Position numbers and translations under genes: made by a program. DNA of 64,000 nt from Kineobactrum sediminis (lineage in GTDB: Bacteria > Pseudomonadota > Gammaproteobacteria > Pseudomonadales > Halieaceae), in the NCBI RefSeq assembly GCF_002868715.1, contig NZ_PKLZ01000003.1, forward strand, positions 248,001 through 312,000. The letters run 5' to 3'. The notes below the pieces were generated by a model that saw nothing but the letters and a program-made list of their open reading frames with translations, was not told where the DNA came from and searched no databases. Position 1 is the first letter of the stretch. Every line of letters begins with the position of its first letter. Positions 33,107 through 41,691 of the stretch are shown in pieces.

Positions 33107-33853
33107 TCAGGTCTCGTTAATCAGGGCGCGTATTGCTTCGATAGCGCGCACGCTCTCAAGGTTGTCACCGTGCACGCAGAGGGTGTCGACCGGCAGTACC
33201 AGGCGGTGGCCACCGATAGTGGTAATACTGCTGTCACTGCACAGCTGCCCGACTTGGGCCAGCATGCGTACGCGGTCGTGCACGGCACCTGCTTTACTGC
33301 GGGCAAGCAGGCTACCGTCGTCATCGTAACAGCGATCGGCGAAGGCTTCGAACATGACGGCCAGGCCCAGCGCCGCGGCCTGCTCGCGATGGGTTGCCGC
33401 CGCCGGGGTGGCCTGTAGCATCAGGGTCAGCGGCCGATGATATCCGGCCACCGCATGCATTAATTGCTCGCGCAGGTGCTCGCTGGCCATCATGTCGTTA
33501 TAGAGGGCGCCGTGGGGCTTCACGTATGTCAGCTCAAGGCCGTGGCAGCGCGCCATACCGTCAAGAGCCGCAATCTGGTAGCGCAGGGTGCTGGCAAGTT
33601 CCTCATCACTGAGATTCATTGAGCGACGACCAAAGCCGACCAGGTCCGGATAGGCGGGATGGGCGCCAATACTCACCCCGTGGCGTGCCGCCAGAGCCAG
33701 GGTTTTGTCGATGGTCACCGGTTCACCGGCATGGAAACCGCAGGCGATGTTGGCCTGGTCAATATGCGGCATGACCTCGGCGTCCATGCCCATGATCCAG
33801 TTGCCATAGCTCTCGCCGAGATCACAGTTGAGTAACATGGTACGTCCCGTCAT
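33107..33853 (-). CDS. pxpA: 5-oxoprolinase subunit A (LamB/YcsF family)
   Basis: 248 residues. LLNCDLGESYG, HIDQANIACGFHAGEPVTI, GAHPAYPDLVGFGRRSMNL and YVKPHGALYNDM are the LamB/YcsF signatures. It is the third component of the PxpABC 5-oxoprolinase. The start may be ATG 33853, directly abutting the DUF1445 stop, or ATG 33838, which leaves the family-like MLLNCDLGES opening; no strong ribosome site separates these. Confidence 0.94.
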   Translation of the reverse strand: MTGRTMLLNCDLGESYGNWIMGMDAEVMPHIDQANIACGFHAGEPVTIDKTLALAARHGVSIGAHPAYPDLVGFGRRSMNLSDEELASTLRYQIAALDGMARCHGLELTYVKPHGALYNDMMASEHLREQLMHAVAGYHRPLTLMLQATPAAATHREQAAALGLAVMFEAFADRCYDDDGSLLARSKAGAVHDRVRMLAQVGQLCSDSSITTIGGHRLVLPVDTLCVHGDNLESVRAIEAIRALINET

Positions 33854-34639
33854 TCAGAGTACCGCCAGTTTGCTATTGCGCAAATCGGTAACCAGCATGC
33901 AGCCGGGGCTGTGAGTGATTGCCAGCGGCAGTCCGGCCTGCTCCAGTGCTACCTGGGGAGTCACTCCACAGGCCCAGAACACGGGGAGTTCACCTTCGGC
34001 GATACTGACCCGGTCACCGTAATCAGGTTGCTCGATGTCGGTAATCCCAATCTGCGCGGGGTCACCCAAATGCACAGGCGCGCCGTGCACCGAGGGGAAA
34101 CGGGTACAGATCTGGACGGCGCGTATTGCATCCGCGGCACGGAAGGGACGCATACTGACGACCATCTTGCCCGCGAACGGACCCGCACTCTGGCAGTCGA
34201 TAGTGGTTCGGTACATGGGGACATTGACACCTTCGGTAATATTGCGAACTTCCAGCCCGTCTGCCAACAGCGCTTCTTCGAAGGAAAACGAGCAGCCCAG
34301 GGCAAATGTGACCAGGTCATCCTGCCATAGTTCACGGATATCGCTGCGTTCCTCTTCGAGTTCGCCGTAACGGAACACGCGGTAGCGTGGCAGGTCAGTA
34401 CGCATGTCGATATCCCCCAAAGGTGGTAGCGTGGTTGCTCCCGGGGTGGCAGAGCAGGCAATCAGGGGGCACGGTTTGGGGTTGGCCTGGCAAAAGCGCA
34501 TAAAGTCCGCTGCCTGGGCCGATGGCAGGATGACGATATTACACTGCACAAAGCCCGCTGCCAGTCCCGAGGTATTGCCGGGGTGCTCGCCCTTGCGGAT
34601 ACGCTGGCGCAGTTCGGCGGGTGTGAGTGGTGTGGTCAT
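33854..34639 (-). CDS. DUF1445 / YcsI family protein (putative hydro-lyase, D-glutamate cyclase family)
   Basis: 261 residues. [74 protein letters not shown] and [15 protein letters not shown] are the hallmarks of the family. In mammals this domain is joined to DUF4392 in D-glutamate cyclase; bacterial single-domain members sit near kip/pxp genes as ycsI. It is the first gene of a seven-gene minus-strand run. A GAGG lies 6 bases before the ATG. Its stop abuts the pxpA start with no gap. Confidence 0.9.
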   Translation of the reverse strand: MTTPLTPAELRQRIRKGEHPGNTSGLAAGFVQCNIVILPSAQAADFMRFCQANPKPCPLIACSATPGATTLPPLGDIDMRTDLPRYRVFRYGELEEERSDIRELWQDDLVTFALGCSFSFEEALLADGLEVRNITEGVNVPMYRTTIDCQSAGPFAGKMVVSMRPFRAADAIRAVQICTRFPSVHGAPVHLGDPAQIGITDIEQPDYGDRVSIAEGELPVFWACGVTPQVALEQAGLPLAITHSPGCMLVTDLRNSKLAVL

Positions 34640-34756
34640 GATTAACCTCGGCTAACGGCTGGATGCAGGCAAGGATCCGGGCGTATAGTGCTGGAGCTAC
34701 GGCGCCCGAACCCTGATAATGGTTTTTTCAATCGCCTATCATAGTTGATTAACCTT
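34640..34756. promoter_or_regulatory. Divergent promoter region pxp operon / tesB
   Basis: 117 bases separating divergent start codons; it must contain both promoters. The 9-base sequence GATTAACCT occurs twice in the same orientation, at 34640-34648 next to the DUF1445 start and at 34747-34755 next to the tesB start. The first copy, read on the minus strand, includes the ribosome site, so the repeat may be coincidental. No regulator gene is adjacent. Confidence 0.3.
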
Positions 34757-35596
34757 ATGCTCGACCAGTTGCTCCGGGTTCTTACCCCCACTGTGGTGGT
34801 GGAAGACGTTTTTGTCGCAAATAACATGCACCCGAAAGCACCTCGGGTATACGGAGGGCAGGTGCTCGCGCAAGCCTTGCGCGCCGCATCGGAAACCGTT
34901 GCCAGTGACCGGGAAGTGCATTCCCAGCATGCCTATTTCCTGCGCCCCGGTGACCCGGCGGAACCCATTCGGCTGGAAGTGGAAAGGGCGCTTGATGGCG
35001 GTAGCCTGAGTTCCCGGCGGGTGGTCGCCCTGCAGCGTGGCAAGCCCATCCTGGTGTGTTCGGTATCATTTCAGCGCCCGGGTCGGGGCGAACAGTATCA
35101 GCAGGATATGCCCGTGGTGCCGGCTCCCGAAACGCTGCCCGACGAACGCGAGCGCGCCCTGGCCAACGACGAAATGGATGAGGATTTCATGATTGCCACC
35201 GGGGGCGATCTGGACGTGCGCCTGGTCAATCCGGTGGACTGGCGTAACCCCGTGACGCGCCCTGCGCATCTTGAAGCGTGGATAAAAACCAGCGGCCCGG
35301 TAGCAGACCACCAGGGGCTGCATCCTGCGCTGCTGGCTTACATGTCCGACACACTGCTGGTCGATGTCTGCCTGCTGGCCAATGGCGTGAGCTACCTGCA
35401 GCCGGAGCTGCAGGTAGCCAGCCTGGACCACGCACTGTGGTTCCATAGCCCGGTTCGCGCTGACGAGTGGTTACTTCATACTGTCGAAGCCGAACACGTT
35501 GGTGGTGGCAGGGGGCTGGCGCGTGGTCGCTTTTATACTCGCGATGGTGTGCTGGTGGCCTCGGTGGCCCAGCAGGCGCTCATGCGCTATCGTTAG
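34757..35596 (+). CDS. tesB: Acyl-CoA thioesterase II
   Basis: 279 residues from ATG 34757; a TTG at 34745 would add four. A double-hotdog thioesterase that hydrolyses medium- and long-chain acyl-CoA to free fatty acid and CoA. NNMHPKAPRVYGGQVLAQAL, HSQHAYFLRPGDPAEPI, LAYMSDTLLVDV, SLDHALWFHSPVRADEW and GLARGRFYTRDGVLVASVAQQ are TesB signatures. No ribosome site is visible before the ATG. An acyl-CoA synthetase gene follows 91 bases later in the same direction. Confidence 0.93.
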   Translation: MLDQLLRVLTPTVVVEDVFVANNMHPKAPRVYGGQVLAQALRAASETVASDREVHSQHAYFLRPGDPAEPIRLEVERALDGGSLSSRRVVALQRGKPILVCSVSFQRPGRGEQYQQDMPVVPAPETLPDERERALANDEMDEDFMIATGGDLDVRLVNPVDWRNPVTRPAHLEAWIKTSGPVADHQGLHPALLAYMSDTLLVDVCLLANGVSYLQPELQVASLDHALWFHSPVRADEWLLHTVEAEHVGGGRGLARGRFYTRDGVLVASVAQQALMRYR

Positions 35597-35687
35597 CGCC
35601 GCATCGTTATTCCGCGGATACATTGCCTCCTCATCGGCGTGACCTTATGATGGGGATTGATAATTATACTCTGCCCAGGGATCTACC

Positions 35688-37292
35688 ATGCCGCATCCAG
35701 CAATTACCGCCGAAACCTATCCGCACAAGCCCGCCATTATCATGGGTGGCTCCGGTGAAGTGGTCACCTACTCAGAACTCGACACGCGCAGTAACCAGGC
35801 GGCGCAGCTGTTTCGCTCCCTGGGGCTGCAGCGCGGCGACCATATCGCCATGATGATGCAGAACTGTCGCCAGTTTCTCGAAATCTGCTGGGGCGCACAG
35901 CGCGCCGGGCTGATCTTCACGCCAATAAGCACACATCTCAAGCGCGATGAAACCAACTATATCCTGCAAAATTGCGGTGCGAAGCTGTTTATCGCCTCCC
36001 ATGAGCTGGCGGCGACAGCCGGTGAGGTCATGGCATCCGGGGCAGCGGCGGTAAACCACTTCTACATGGTCGACGGGCTCGCCGACGGGTTCGAGTCCTG
36101 GGACGACAGCGCTGCGCTGCAGCCGGAGGAGCGTATTGCCGACGAAGCCAACGGCGTGCCGATGCTGTATTCCTCCGGTACTACCGGCAAGCCCAAGGGC
36201 GTTTTCCTGCCGCCTTCCAGTGACGACGTGAATACACCGCATCCGTTGGCAAACAGCCTGGGTGCAGTGTTCGGGTTCAGCCCGGAAACGGTGTACCTGT
36301 CGCCGGCCCCGCTTTACCATGCCGCGCCGCTGCACTACAACATGATGACCCTGTACCAGGGCGGCACCACTGTGGTGATGGAGAAGTTCGATCCGGAAGC
36401 CGCGTTACAATTGATCGAAGAGCATCGCGCCACCCACAGCCAGTGGGTGCCGATCATGTTTGTGCGGATGTTGAAATTACCGCAGGAGGTGCGCGAAAAA
36501 TACGATATCAGCAGCATGCAGTTTGCCATCCACGCGGCGGCACCGTGCCCGATAGAGATCAAGGAGAAAATGATTGCGTGGTGGGGTGAGGTGATCGTCG
36601 AATACTACGCGGCCAGCGAAGGCATCGGCATCACCATCATCGATTCCGCCAACTGGCTGACCCACAAAGGCTCAGTGGGGCCGGCCCTGTCGGGACAGGT
36701 TCACATTGTGGATGACGACGGCAACGAGTTGCCTCCCGGCGAGATCGGTACTGTCTATTTCAGTGGCGACCAGACCCAGTTCAAATACCACAATGAGCCG
36801 GGTAAAACCGCCGAGGCGTTCAATGAGCGCGGCTGGGCAACGACGGGTGATGTAGGGTACGTCGACCAGGACGGTTTTCTGTACCTTACGGATCGCAAGA
36901 ACTTCATGATTATCAGCGGGGGGGTGAATATCTACCCGCAGGAAATCGAGAACCTGCTTATTACCCACGAAAAAGTGGCTGATGTGGCAGTATTCGGGAT
37001 TCCCAATGAGGACTTCGGGGAGGAAGTGAAAGCCGTTATCCAGCCGATGAACTGGGTAGACGCCACCGATGAAGTCGCCATTGAAATCATGGAATGGCTG
37101 CGGGAACGGATTTCCCATATCAAGCTGCCGCGCTCAATGGACTTTCATCCGCAGCTGCCGCGTATGGACAACGGCAAGCTCTACAAACGCCATCTCGCGG
37201 ATGCCTACAAGGGCGCCACTCGCTCCGGCGAGGAGGCGGTTGCCCACCCGGAACAGGAGTCGCCGGCGCCGAAGGACGACAGCGCGACCTGA
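35688..37292 (+). CDS. AMP-binding acyl-CoA synthetase
   Basis: 534 residues of the ANL superfamily, activating a carboxylic acid with ATP to the acyl-AMP and then acyl-CoA. The P-loop-like motif is LYSSGTTGKPKG (about residues 160-171). YYAASEG, GWATTGDVGYVDQDGFLYLTDR and GGVNIYPQEIENLL mark the A4, A7/A8 and hinge regions, and the C-terminal lysine is in RMDNGKLYKRHL. Overall look is that of medium/long-chain or steroid-side-chain FadD proteins; substrate not determined. AGGGA precedes the ATG. Confidence 0.9.
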   Translation: MPHPAITAETYPHKPAIIMGGSGEVVTYSELDTRSNQAAQLFRSLGLQRGDHIAMMMQNCRQFLEICWGAQRAGLIFTPISTHLKRDETNYILQNCGAKLFIASHELAATAGEVMASGAAAVNHFYMVDGLADGFESWDDSAALQPEERIADEANGVPMLYSSGTTGKPKGVFLPPSSDDVNTPHPLANSLGAVFGFSPETVYLSPAPLYHAAPLHYNMMTLYQGGTTVVMEKFDPEAALQLIEEHRATHSQWVPIMFVRMLKLPQEVREKYDISSMQFAIHAAAPCPIEIKEKMIAWWGEVIVEYYAASEGIGITIIDSANWLTHKGSVGPALSGQVHIVDDDGNELPPGEIGTVYFSGDQTQFKYHNEPGKTAEAFNERGWATTGDVGYVDQDGFLYLTDRKNFMIISGGVNIYPQEIENLLITHEKVADVAVFGIPNEDFGEEVKAVIQPMNWVDATDEVAIEIMEWLRERISHIKLPRSMDFHPQLPRMDNGKLYKRHLADAYKGATRSGEEAVAHPEQESPAPKDDSAT

Positions 37293-37333
37293 GAAGGTCG
37301 GCGGGGCAATACGGGATCGTTCAGGCGACGTGT

Positions 37334-40300
37334 TCAGCCGGGCGCAATTGCCACTGGCTCCGGCTGGCGGCGCCAGGGCAGGTAATATACCGGTAATACG
37401 AACAGTGTGAACAGGGTGCCCACCAGCATGCCGGCTGTGATCATCAGGCCGATACTGAATCGGCTGTTGGCCCCCGCACCGGTGGCGATCACCAGCGGCA
37501 ACACGCCAAGTACCGTGGCAAAGGTTGTCATCAGGATGGGGCGCAGGCGCAGCGCCGCCGCTTCCAGCACCGCATCGCGATGGTTGTGGCCCTGCCGCCG
37601 CAGCTGGTTGGCGAACTCCACAATGAGAATACCGTGCTTGCTGATCAGGCCAATCAGGGTCAGCAGACCGATCTGGGTATAAATGTTCAGGGTGGCAAAG
37701 CCCAGCGCAATGGGTACCACCGCGCCAAAAATGGACAGCGGCACACCCACCAGCACGACCAGCGGGTCGCGAAAGCTGTTGAACTGGGCCGAGAGCACCA
37801 GGAAGATCAGAATCAGGGCCAGGGTGAACAGTAGCGGGAATGAAGCAGTTTCCTGGATGAAGCGACGGGCGGTGCCGGTGTAACCGGCACGGAAGCCAGT
37901 GGGTGCAATCTCCTGCAGCGTGTCGCGCAACATTGCCAGGCCGTCTCCCAGGGCGTTGGGCGGCAGCATCATCCCCTGAATGGTGGTGCTGTTAAGCTGC
38001 TGGTACTGGCTGAGTTCGTTTGGCTGTACCTCGGACTCGAGCGTAATCACGGCCGACATGGGTACCAGTTTGCCGCTGTTGCTGCGCAGGTAGTATTTGC
38101 CCAGCTCCTCACGGGTGAGGCGAAAATCCGCGGCTGCCTGTGGAATGACCTTGTAACTGCGGCCCTCCATGGTAAAGCGATTAATCTCGGCCTCACCCAG
38201 CATGACTGACAGGGTCTGTCCGATATCCTGCATGGAAATGCCCAGTCGCGACGCCAGCGGACGGTTGATATTGACTGCAATCTCCGGCCGGTCGAGACTC
38301 AGGGATTGATTGACGAAAATGAACAGGCCGGATTCACGCGCTGCCTGCAGCAGTTCCTCGCCCACCCGGTACACTTCGTCGTAGTCTGCTGTTGAGGCGA
38401 CCACAAAGCTTACCGGCAGGCCGGCATCGGCCCCCGGTAGCGAGGGACTGCCGAAGGAAAAAGCCTCAACGCCCGATACGCTGCCCAGTTGTTGCTGGAA
38501 TTCGGCCTGTACTTCCTGTTGGGTGCGCTCCCGCTCGCTCCAGGGTTGCAGGGTCAGGCCGCCAAAATTGAAGCTTGTTGAGGCCACCTGCCAGGAGTGG
38601 CTGACTTCCGGAATCTCCTGCCAGATTTCGACAATCTCATCCAGGAAGCGGTTGATGTATTCCAGGTTGGCGTACTGCGGGGTGTCGGCCACCACATAAA
38701 TCATGCCCACATCTTCTTCCGGCGCCAGTTCCGCCCGGGCCAGGCTGAACAAGATCGGCAGGCTTGCGATCAGCGCCATGCTGAACATGATCACCGCGCC
38801 GCGATTATCCAGGCAGCCCGCCAGCAGGCGCTGGTAACCCTGGATAAAACGCTGGAAGTGGTGGTCCAGCCAGTTGGCAAAACGGCCCTGGTGCTGTTGA
38901 TCCTTGAGCACTCGCGAACACATCATCGGGCTCAGGGTAAGGGCGACCACGCCCGATACCAGCACCGCCCCCGCCAGGGTCAGGGCAAACTCGCTGAACA
39001 GGGCGCCGGTGAGTCCGCCCACGAATGCAATAGGCGCGTAGACGGCGGCCAGTGTCAGGGTCATTGCCACCACTGGCCAGGCGACTTCGCGGGCGCCTTG
39101 CAGAGCGGCGTCGGTAGGTGTGGCGCCATGCTCAATGTGACGATGTACATTCTCCACCACGACAATGGCGTCGTCGACCACCAGGCCGATGGCGATCACC
39201 ATGGCCAGTAAAGTCAGCAGGTTGAGTGAGTAACCGAGGCTGAAAATCAAAAATACCACCCCGATCAATGATAGGGGAATCGCCACCAGCGGTATCAGTA
39301 CGACCCGCAGCGAGCCGAGGAACAAATAGATAACCAGAATCACGATCAGGCCCGCTTCCAGCAGGGTACTGCGCACCTCGCCCAGGGCGGCATCGATCGC
39401 CACTGTGCCATCCCAGTCCAGTAGCATTTCCAGGTCGGCGGGCAGGTCGGCGCGGATACCGGGTAATGCCTTATGTACAGCCTGGCTGACCTGCAAGGGG
39501 TTGGCATCCGGGGCGGCGGTGATGGAAATGAAGGTCGCTTCCTGCCCGCTGGAAAATGACTTGAACTGGGTGTTTTCCTCGGAAAGCGCAATAGCGGCGA
39601 CGTCACCCAATTGCACCCTGTTATCCACCTCCTGGCGGACGGTCAGGGCGGCAAACGCCTCTGGCGTTTGCATGTCGGTGCGCGCATCTACCGTAGCGCG
39701 TACCAGTGCACCCTCTGTGCTGCCGGCTGCAGAGATGTAATTGTCGCGGCTGATGGCGGCATGAATGTCGCTGGCGGTTACCTGGTGGGCAGCCATCCGT
39801 ACCGGGTCCAGCCAGATGCGCATGGCCGGGAACTTACTGCCAAGGATTTCGGCTTTACCCACGCCCTCCAGGGTGGCGAGTTCGGGCTGTACACTGCGGG
39901 CAAGGTAATCGGAGACCTCGGAGATGGACATCTGCGCGCTCTGGAACGCAAGGTAGATCAGGGCGTCGCCGCCACTTGCGGTGGTGACCACCGGGTCGTT
40001 GATGTCTCGTGGCAGGTCTGATCGCGTTTCGCTGACCTTGGCGATGACCTCGGATAACACCGCACTGCTGTCCTCTCCCAGGCGCACATGGACACTGATC
40101 TCCGAGTAGCCGGGGTTGCTGTTTGACGACAGGTATTCAATACCTCGCGCCCCGGCGATGCTGATTTGCAACGGTGTTGTCACGAAGCCCTGTACCGTGC
40201 GGGCGCTGGCGCCGGGATAGGTCGTTGCCACCGTGATCACGCTGCGCTCGAGTTCCGGAAATTCGCGCACAGGGGTACGATTGGCGGCGGCGAGGCCCAG

Positions 40301-40369
40301 CAACAGAATCAGCGCACTGACCACCAGTGCCAGCACCGGGCGGCGAATGAAAATATCGGTGAAACGCAT
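37334..40369 (-). CDS. RND family efflux pump, inner-membrane permease
   Basis: 1011 residues from ATG 40369 (MRFTDIFIRRPVLALVVSAL); upstream in-frame sequence overlaps the adaptor gene end and is not part of it. HAE1-type proton-driven transporter: first helix at 10-30, large periplasmic loops, and helix 4 with the paired aspartates of the proton relay in GLVVDDAIVVVENVHRHIEHG. The final helices include FVLPVYYLPW. It forms a tripartite pump with the upstream adaptor and an outer-membrane channel encoded elsewhere. Substrate not evident. It lies 28 bases after the adaptor gene. Confidence 0.93.
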   Translation of the reverse strand: MRFTDIFIRRPVLALVVSALILLLGLAAANRTPVREFPELERSVITVATTYPGASARTVQGFVTTPLQISIAGARGIEYLSSNSNPGYSEISVHVRLGEDSSAVLSEVIAKVSETRSDLPRDINDPVVTTASGGDALIYLAFQSAQMSISEVSDYLARSVQPELATLEGVGKAEILGSKFPAMRIWLDPVRMAAHQVTASDIHAAISRDNYISAAGSTEGALVRATVDARTDMQTPEAFAALTVRQEVDNRVQLGDVAAIALSEENTQFKSFSSGQEATFISITAAPDANPLQVSQAVHKALPGIRADLPADLEMLLDWDGTVAIDAALGEVRSTLLEAGLIVILVIYLFLGSLRVVLIPLVAIPLSLIGVVFLIFSLGYSLNLLTLLAMVIAIGLVVDDAIVVVENVHRHIEHGATPTDAALQGAREVAWPVVAMTLTLAAVYAPIAFVGGLTGALFSEFALTLAGAVLVSGVVALTLSPMMCSRVLKDQQHQGRFANWLDHHFQRFIQGYQRLLAGCLDNRGAVIMFSMALIASLPILFSLARAELAPEEDVGMIYVVADTPQYANLEYINRFLDEIVEIWQEIPEVSHSWQVASTSFNFGGLTLQPWSERERTQQEVQAEFQQQLGSVSGVEAFSFGSPSLPGADAGLPVSFVVASTADYDEVYRVGEELLQAARESGLFIFVNQSLSLDRPEIAVNINRPLASRLGISMQDIGQTLSVMLGEAEINRFTMEGRSYKVIPQAAADFRLTREELGKYYLRSNSGKLVPMSAVITLESEVQPNELSQYQQLNSTTIQGMMLPPNALGDGLAMLRDTLQEIAPTGFRAGYTGTARRFIQETASFPLLFTLALILIFLVLSAQFNSFRDPLVVLVGVPLSIFGAVVPIALGFATLNIYTQIGLLTLIGLISKHGILIVEFANQLRRQGHNHRDAVLEAAALRLRPILMTTFATVLGVLPLVIATGAGANSRFSIGLMITAGMLVGTLFTLFVLPVYYLPWRRQPEPVAIAPG

Positions 40370-40397
40370 CTTCAGGATCTCGCTAGCAGAGGCTGCA

Positions 40398-41498
40398 CTA
40401 GAGCGGCGCCTGCTCGTCAATCTGTACCACGACACCGCGGAACAGTTTGTTCTGGCCGGCAATTACAACCTGCTCGCCTGCGGCGAGCCCGTCGACAACC
40501 GCGATCCTGCCATCCTGTGCAGTACCCGTGCGCACCAGTCGGGGGGTAGCCTGCAGAACGCCTTCAGCGGGTTCAATAACGTAGACAGTGCTGCCCACCG
40601 TGGTGTGGGTGATAGCGGTTTCCGGTACAGTGACCTGCTCCAGTGTCCGCCCGAGGTCAATGTTGATGCTGGCAAACATGCCGGGCAGCAAACCGGCAGC
40701 GGGTTCAATGTTTGCACGCAGCAACAGGCTCCTGGTGCTTTCGTCCACCTCGCTGTCAACTGACTGCAGACGGGCCCTGAACACCCGGTCGCCAAATCCG
40801 GGTACCTGTACGCCCAGTTCGAGTCCGGGGCGCAGTAGCGGTGCGTAGCGCGCCGGCACTGAAAAATCCACTTCCAGTGCGCCCAGATCCTGCAGGCCTG
40901 CAATTCGGGAGCCCGCAGTGACGTAGTCACCCACTTTTGCATGGATGATCCCAACAGTGCCATCAAAGGGCGCGCGCAATGCCTTATAGGCCAGCAGCGC
41001 CTCGGTTTCGGCCAGTTCCGCCAGCGCCACGTCCAGGTTTGCCCGGGAACGGTCATACTGGCTCTGGGGGACGGATTTTTGTTCGAGCAGTTTGGCGTCG
41101 CGCTCGAATAGCAGTCGCGCCAGTTCTACCGCCGCCTGCTGTCGTTCGCGGGCGGCAAGTTCGGCCCTGTTATTAAGCTGTACGAGTAACTGGCCGGTGC
41201 TCACCCTGTCGCCCGACTGTACCTTGACATCGGTAATCTCGCCGCTTTCTTCCGTGCTCAGCTCGACGCCGTACTTCGCCCGGATGGTGCCCGTTGCCGC
41301 CAGGGTTTCCGGCCATCGCGCGGTATCGGCGACGGCCGCTGCTATAATGACCGGAGCCGCGGTAAAATCCTGGCTGGCAAGGCCCGATATCCGTTGGTAC
41401 AAATATCCGGCTATCGCGCCAAAAATTGCAATCAGTAACAGCGTGGCGGTGACATAAGCGCGCAAGGAAAGTCTCTTCTTTTTTCCGGAGGGCACCAA
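40398..41498 (-). CDS. RND efflux periplasmic adaptor (membrane fusion protein)
   Basis: About 366 residues. N-terminal membrane anchor at roughly 13-32 (YVTATLLLIAIFGAIAGYLY), lipoyl halves (GEITDVKVQSGDRVSTGQLL and RAPFDGTVGIIHAKVGDYV) around a helical hairpin (AARERQQAAVELARLLFERD...), then beta-barrel and membrane-proximal domains. It links the permease encoded next to it with an outer-membrane channel. The start is uncertain: TTG at 41498 or GTG at 41495, with no clear ribosome site and no ATG nearby. Confidence 0.9.
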   Translation of the reverse strand: MVPSGKKKRLSLRAYVTATLLLIAIFGAIAGYLYQRISGLASQDFTAAPVIIAAAVADTARWPETLAATGTIRAKYGVELSTEESGEITDVKVQSGDRVSTGQLLVQLNNRAELAARERQQAAVELARLLFERDAKLLEQKSVPQSQYDRSRANLDVALAELAETEALLAYKALRAPFDGTVGIIHAKVGDYVTAGSRIAGLQDLGALEVDFSVPARYAPLLRPGLELGVQVPGFGDRVFRARLQSVDSEVDESTRSLLLRANIEPAAGLLPGMFASINIDLGRTLEQVTVPETAITHTTVGSTVYVIEPAEGVLQATPRLVRTGTAQDGRIAVVDGLAAGEQVVIAGQNKLFRGVVVQIDEQAPL

Positions 41499-41691
41499 CG
41501 ATGTGCATCCCGATGATTATCAGCCACCCCATTCTAGGGCCTTTGCCGGCTGCTTGCACGCGGTCATCGAGGCTGTGCCGGTGCAACCCGTGTTTGCATC
41601 ATGGTCGCTTATGGTCTAGCAAAATGACCCTGTGCCCGGCGGGGGCTTTACAGTATGCTGAAGCCCTGATTCGTTGAAATGAGGTCAATTA
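41499..41691. promoter_or_regulatory. Divergent intergenic region RND adaptor / patatin gene
   Basis: 193 bases. An imperfect inverted repeat around 41645-41666 (GGCTT...CAG-TATG-CTG-AAGCC, with a 2-base bulge) lies before the GTG start of the patatin gene. No regulator gene or recognised operator is present. Confidence 0.25.

Noticed and set aside
34640-34755. GATTAACCT repeated at both ends of the pxp-tesB gap as a possible target-site duplication.
   Set aside because: Nothing mobile lies between the copies, and one copy contains the ribosome site of the DUF1445 gene; coincidence is as likely.
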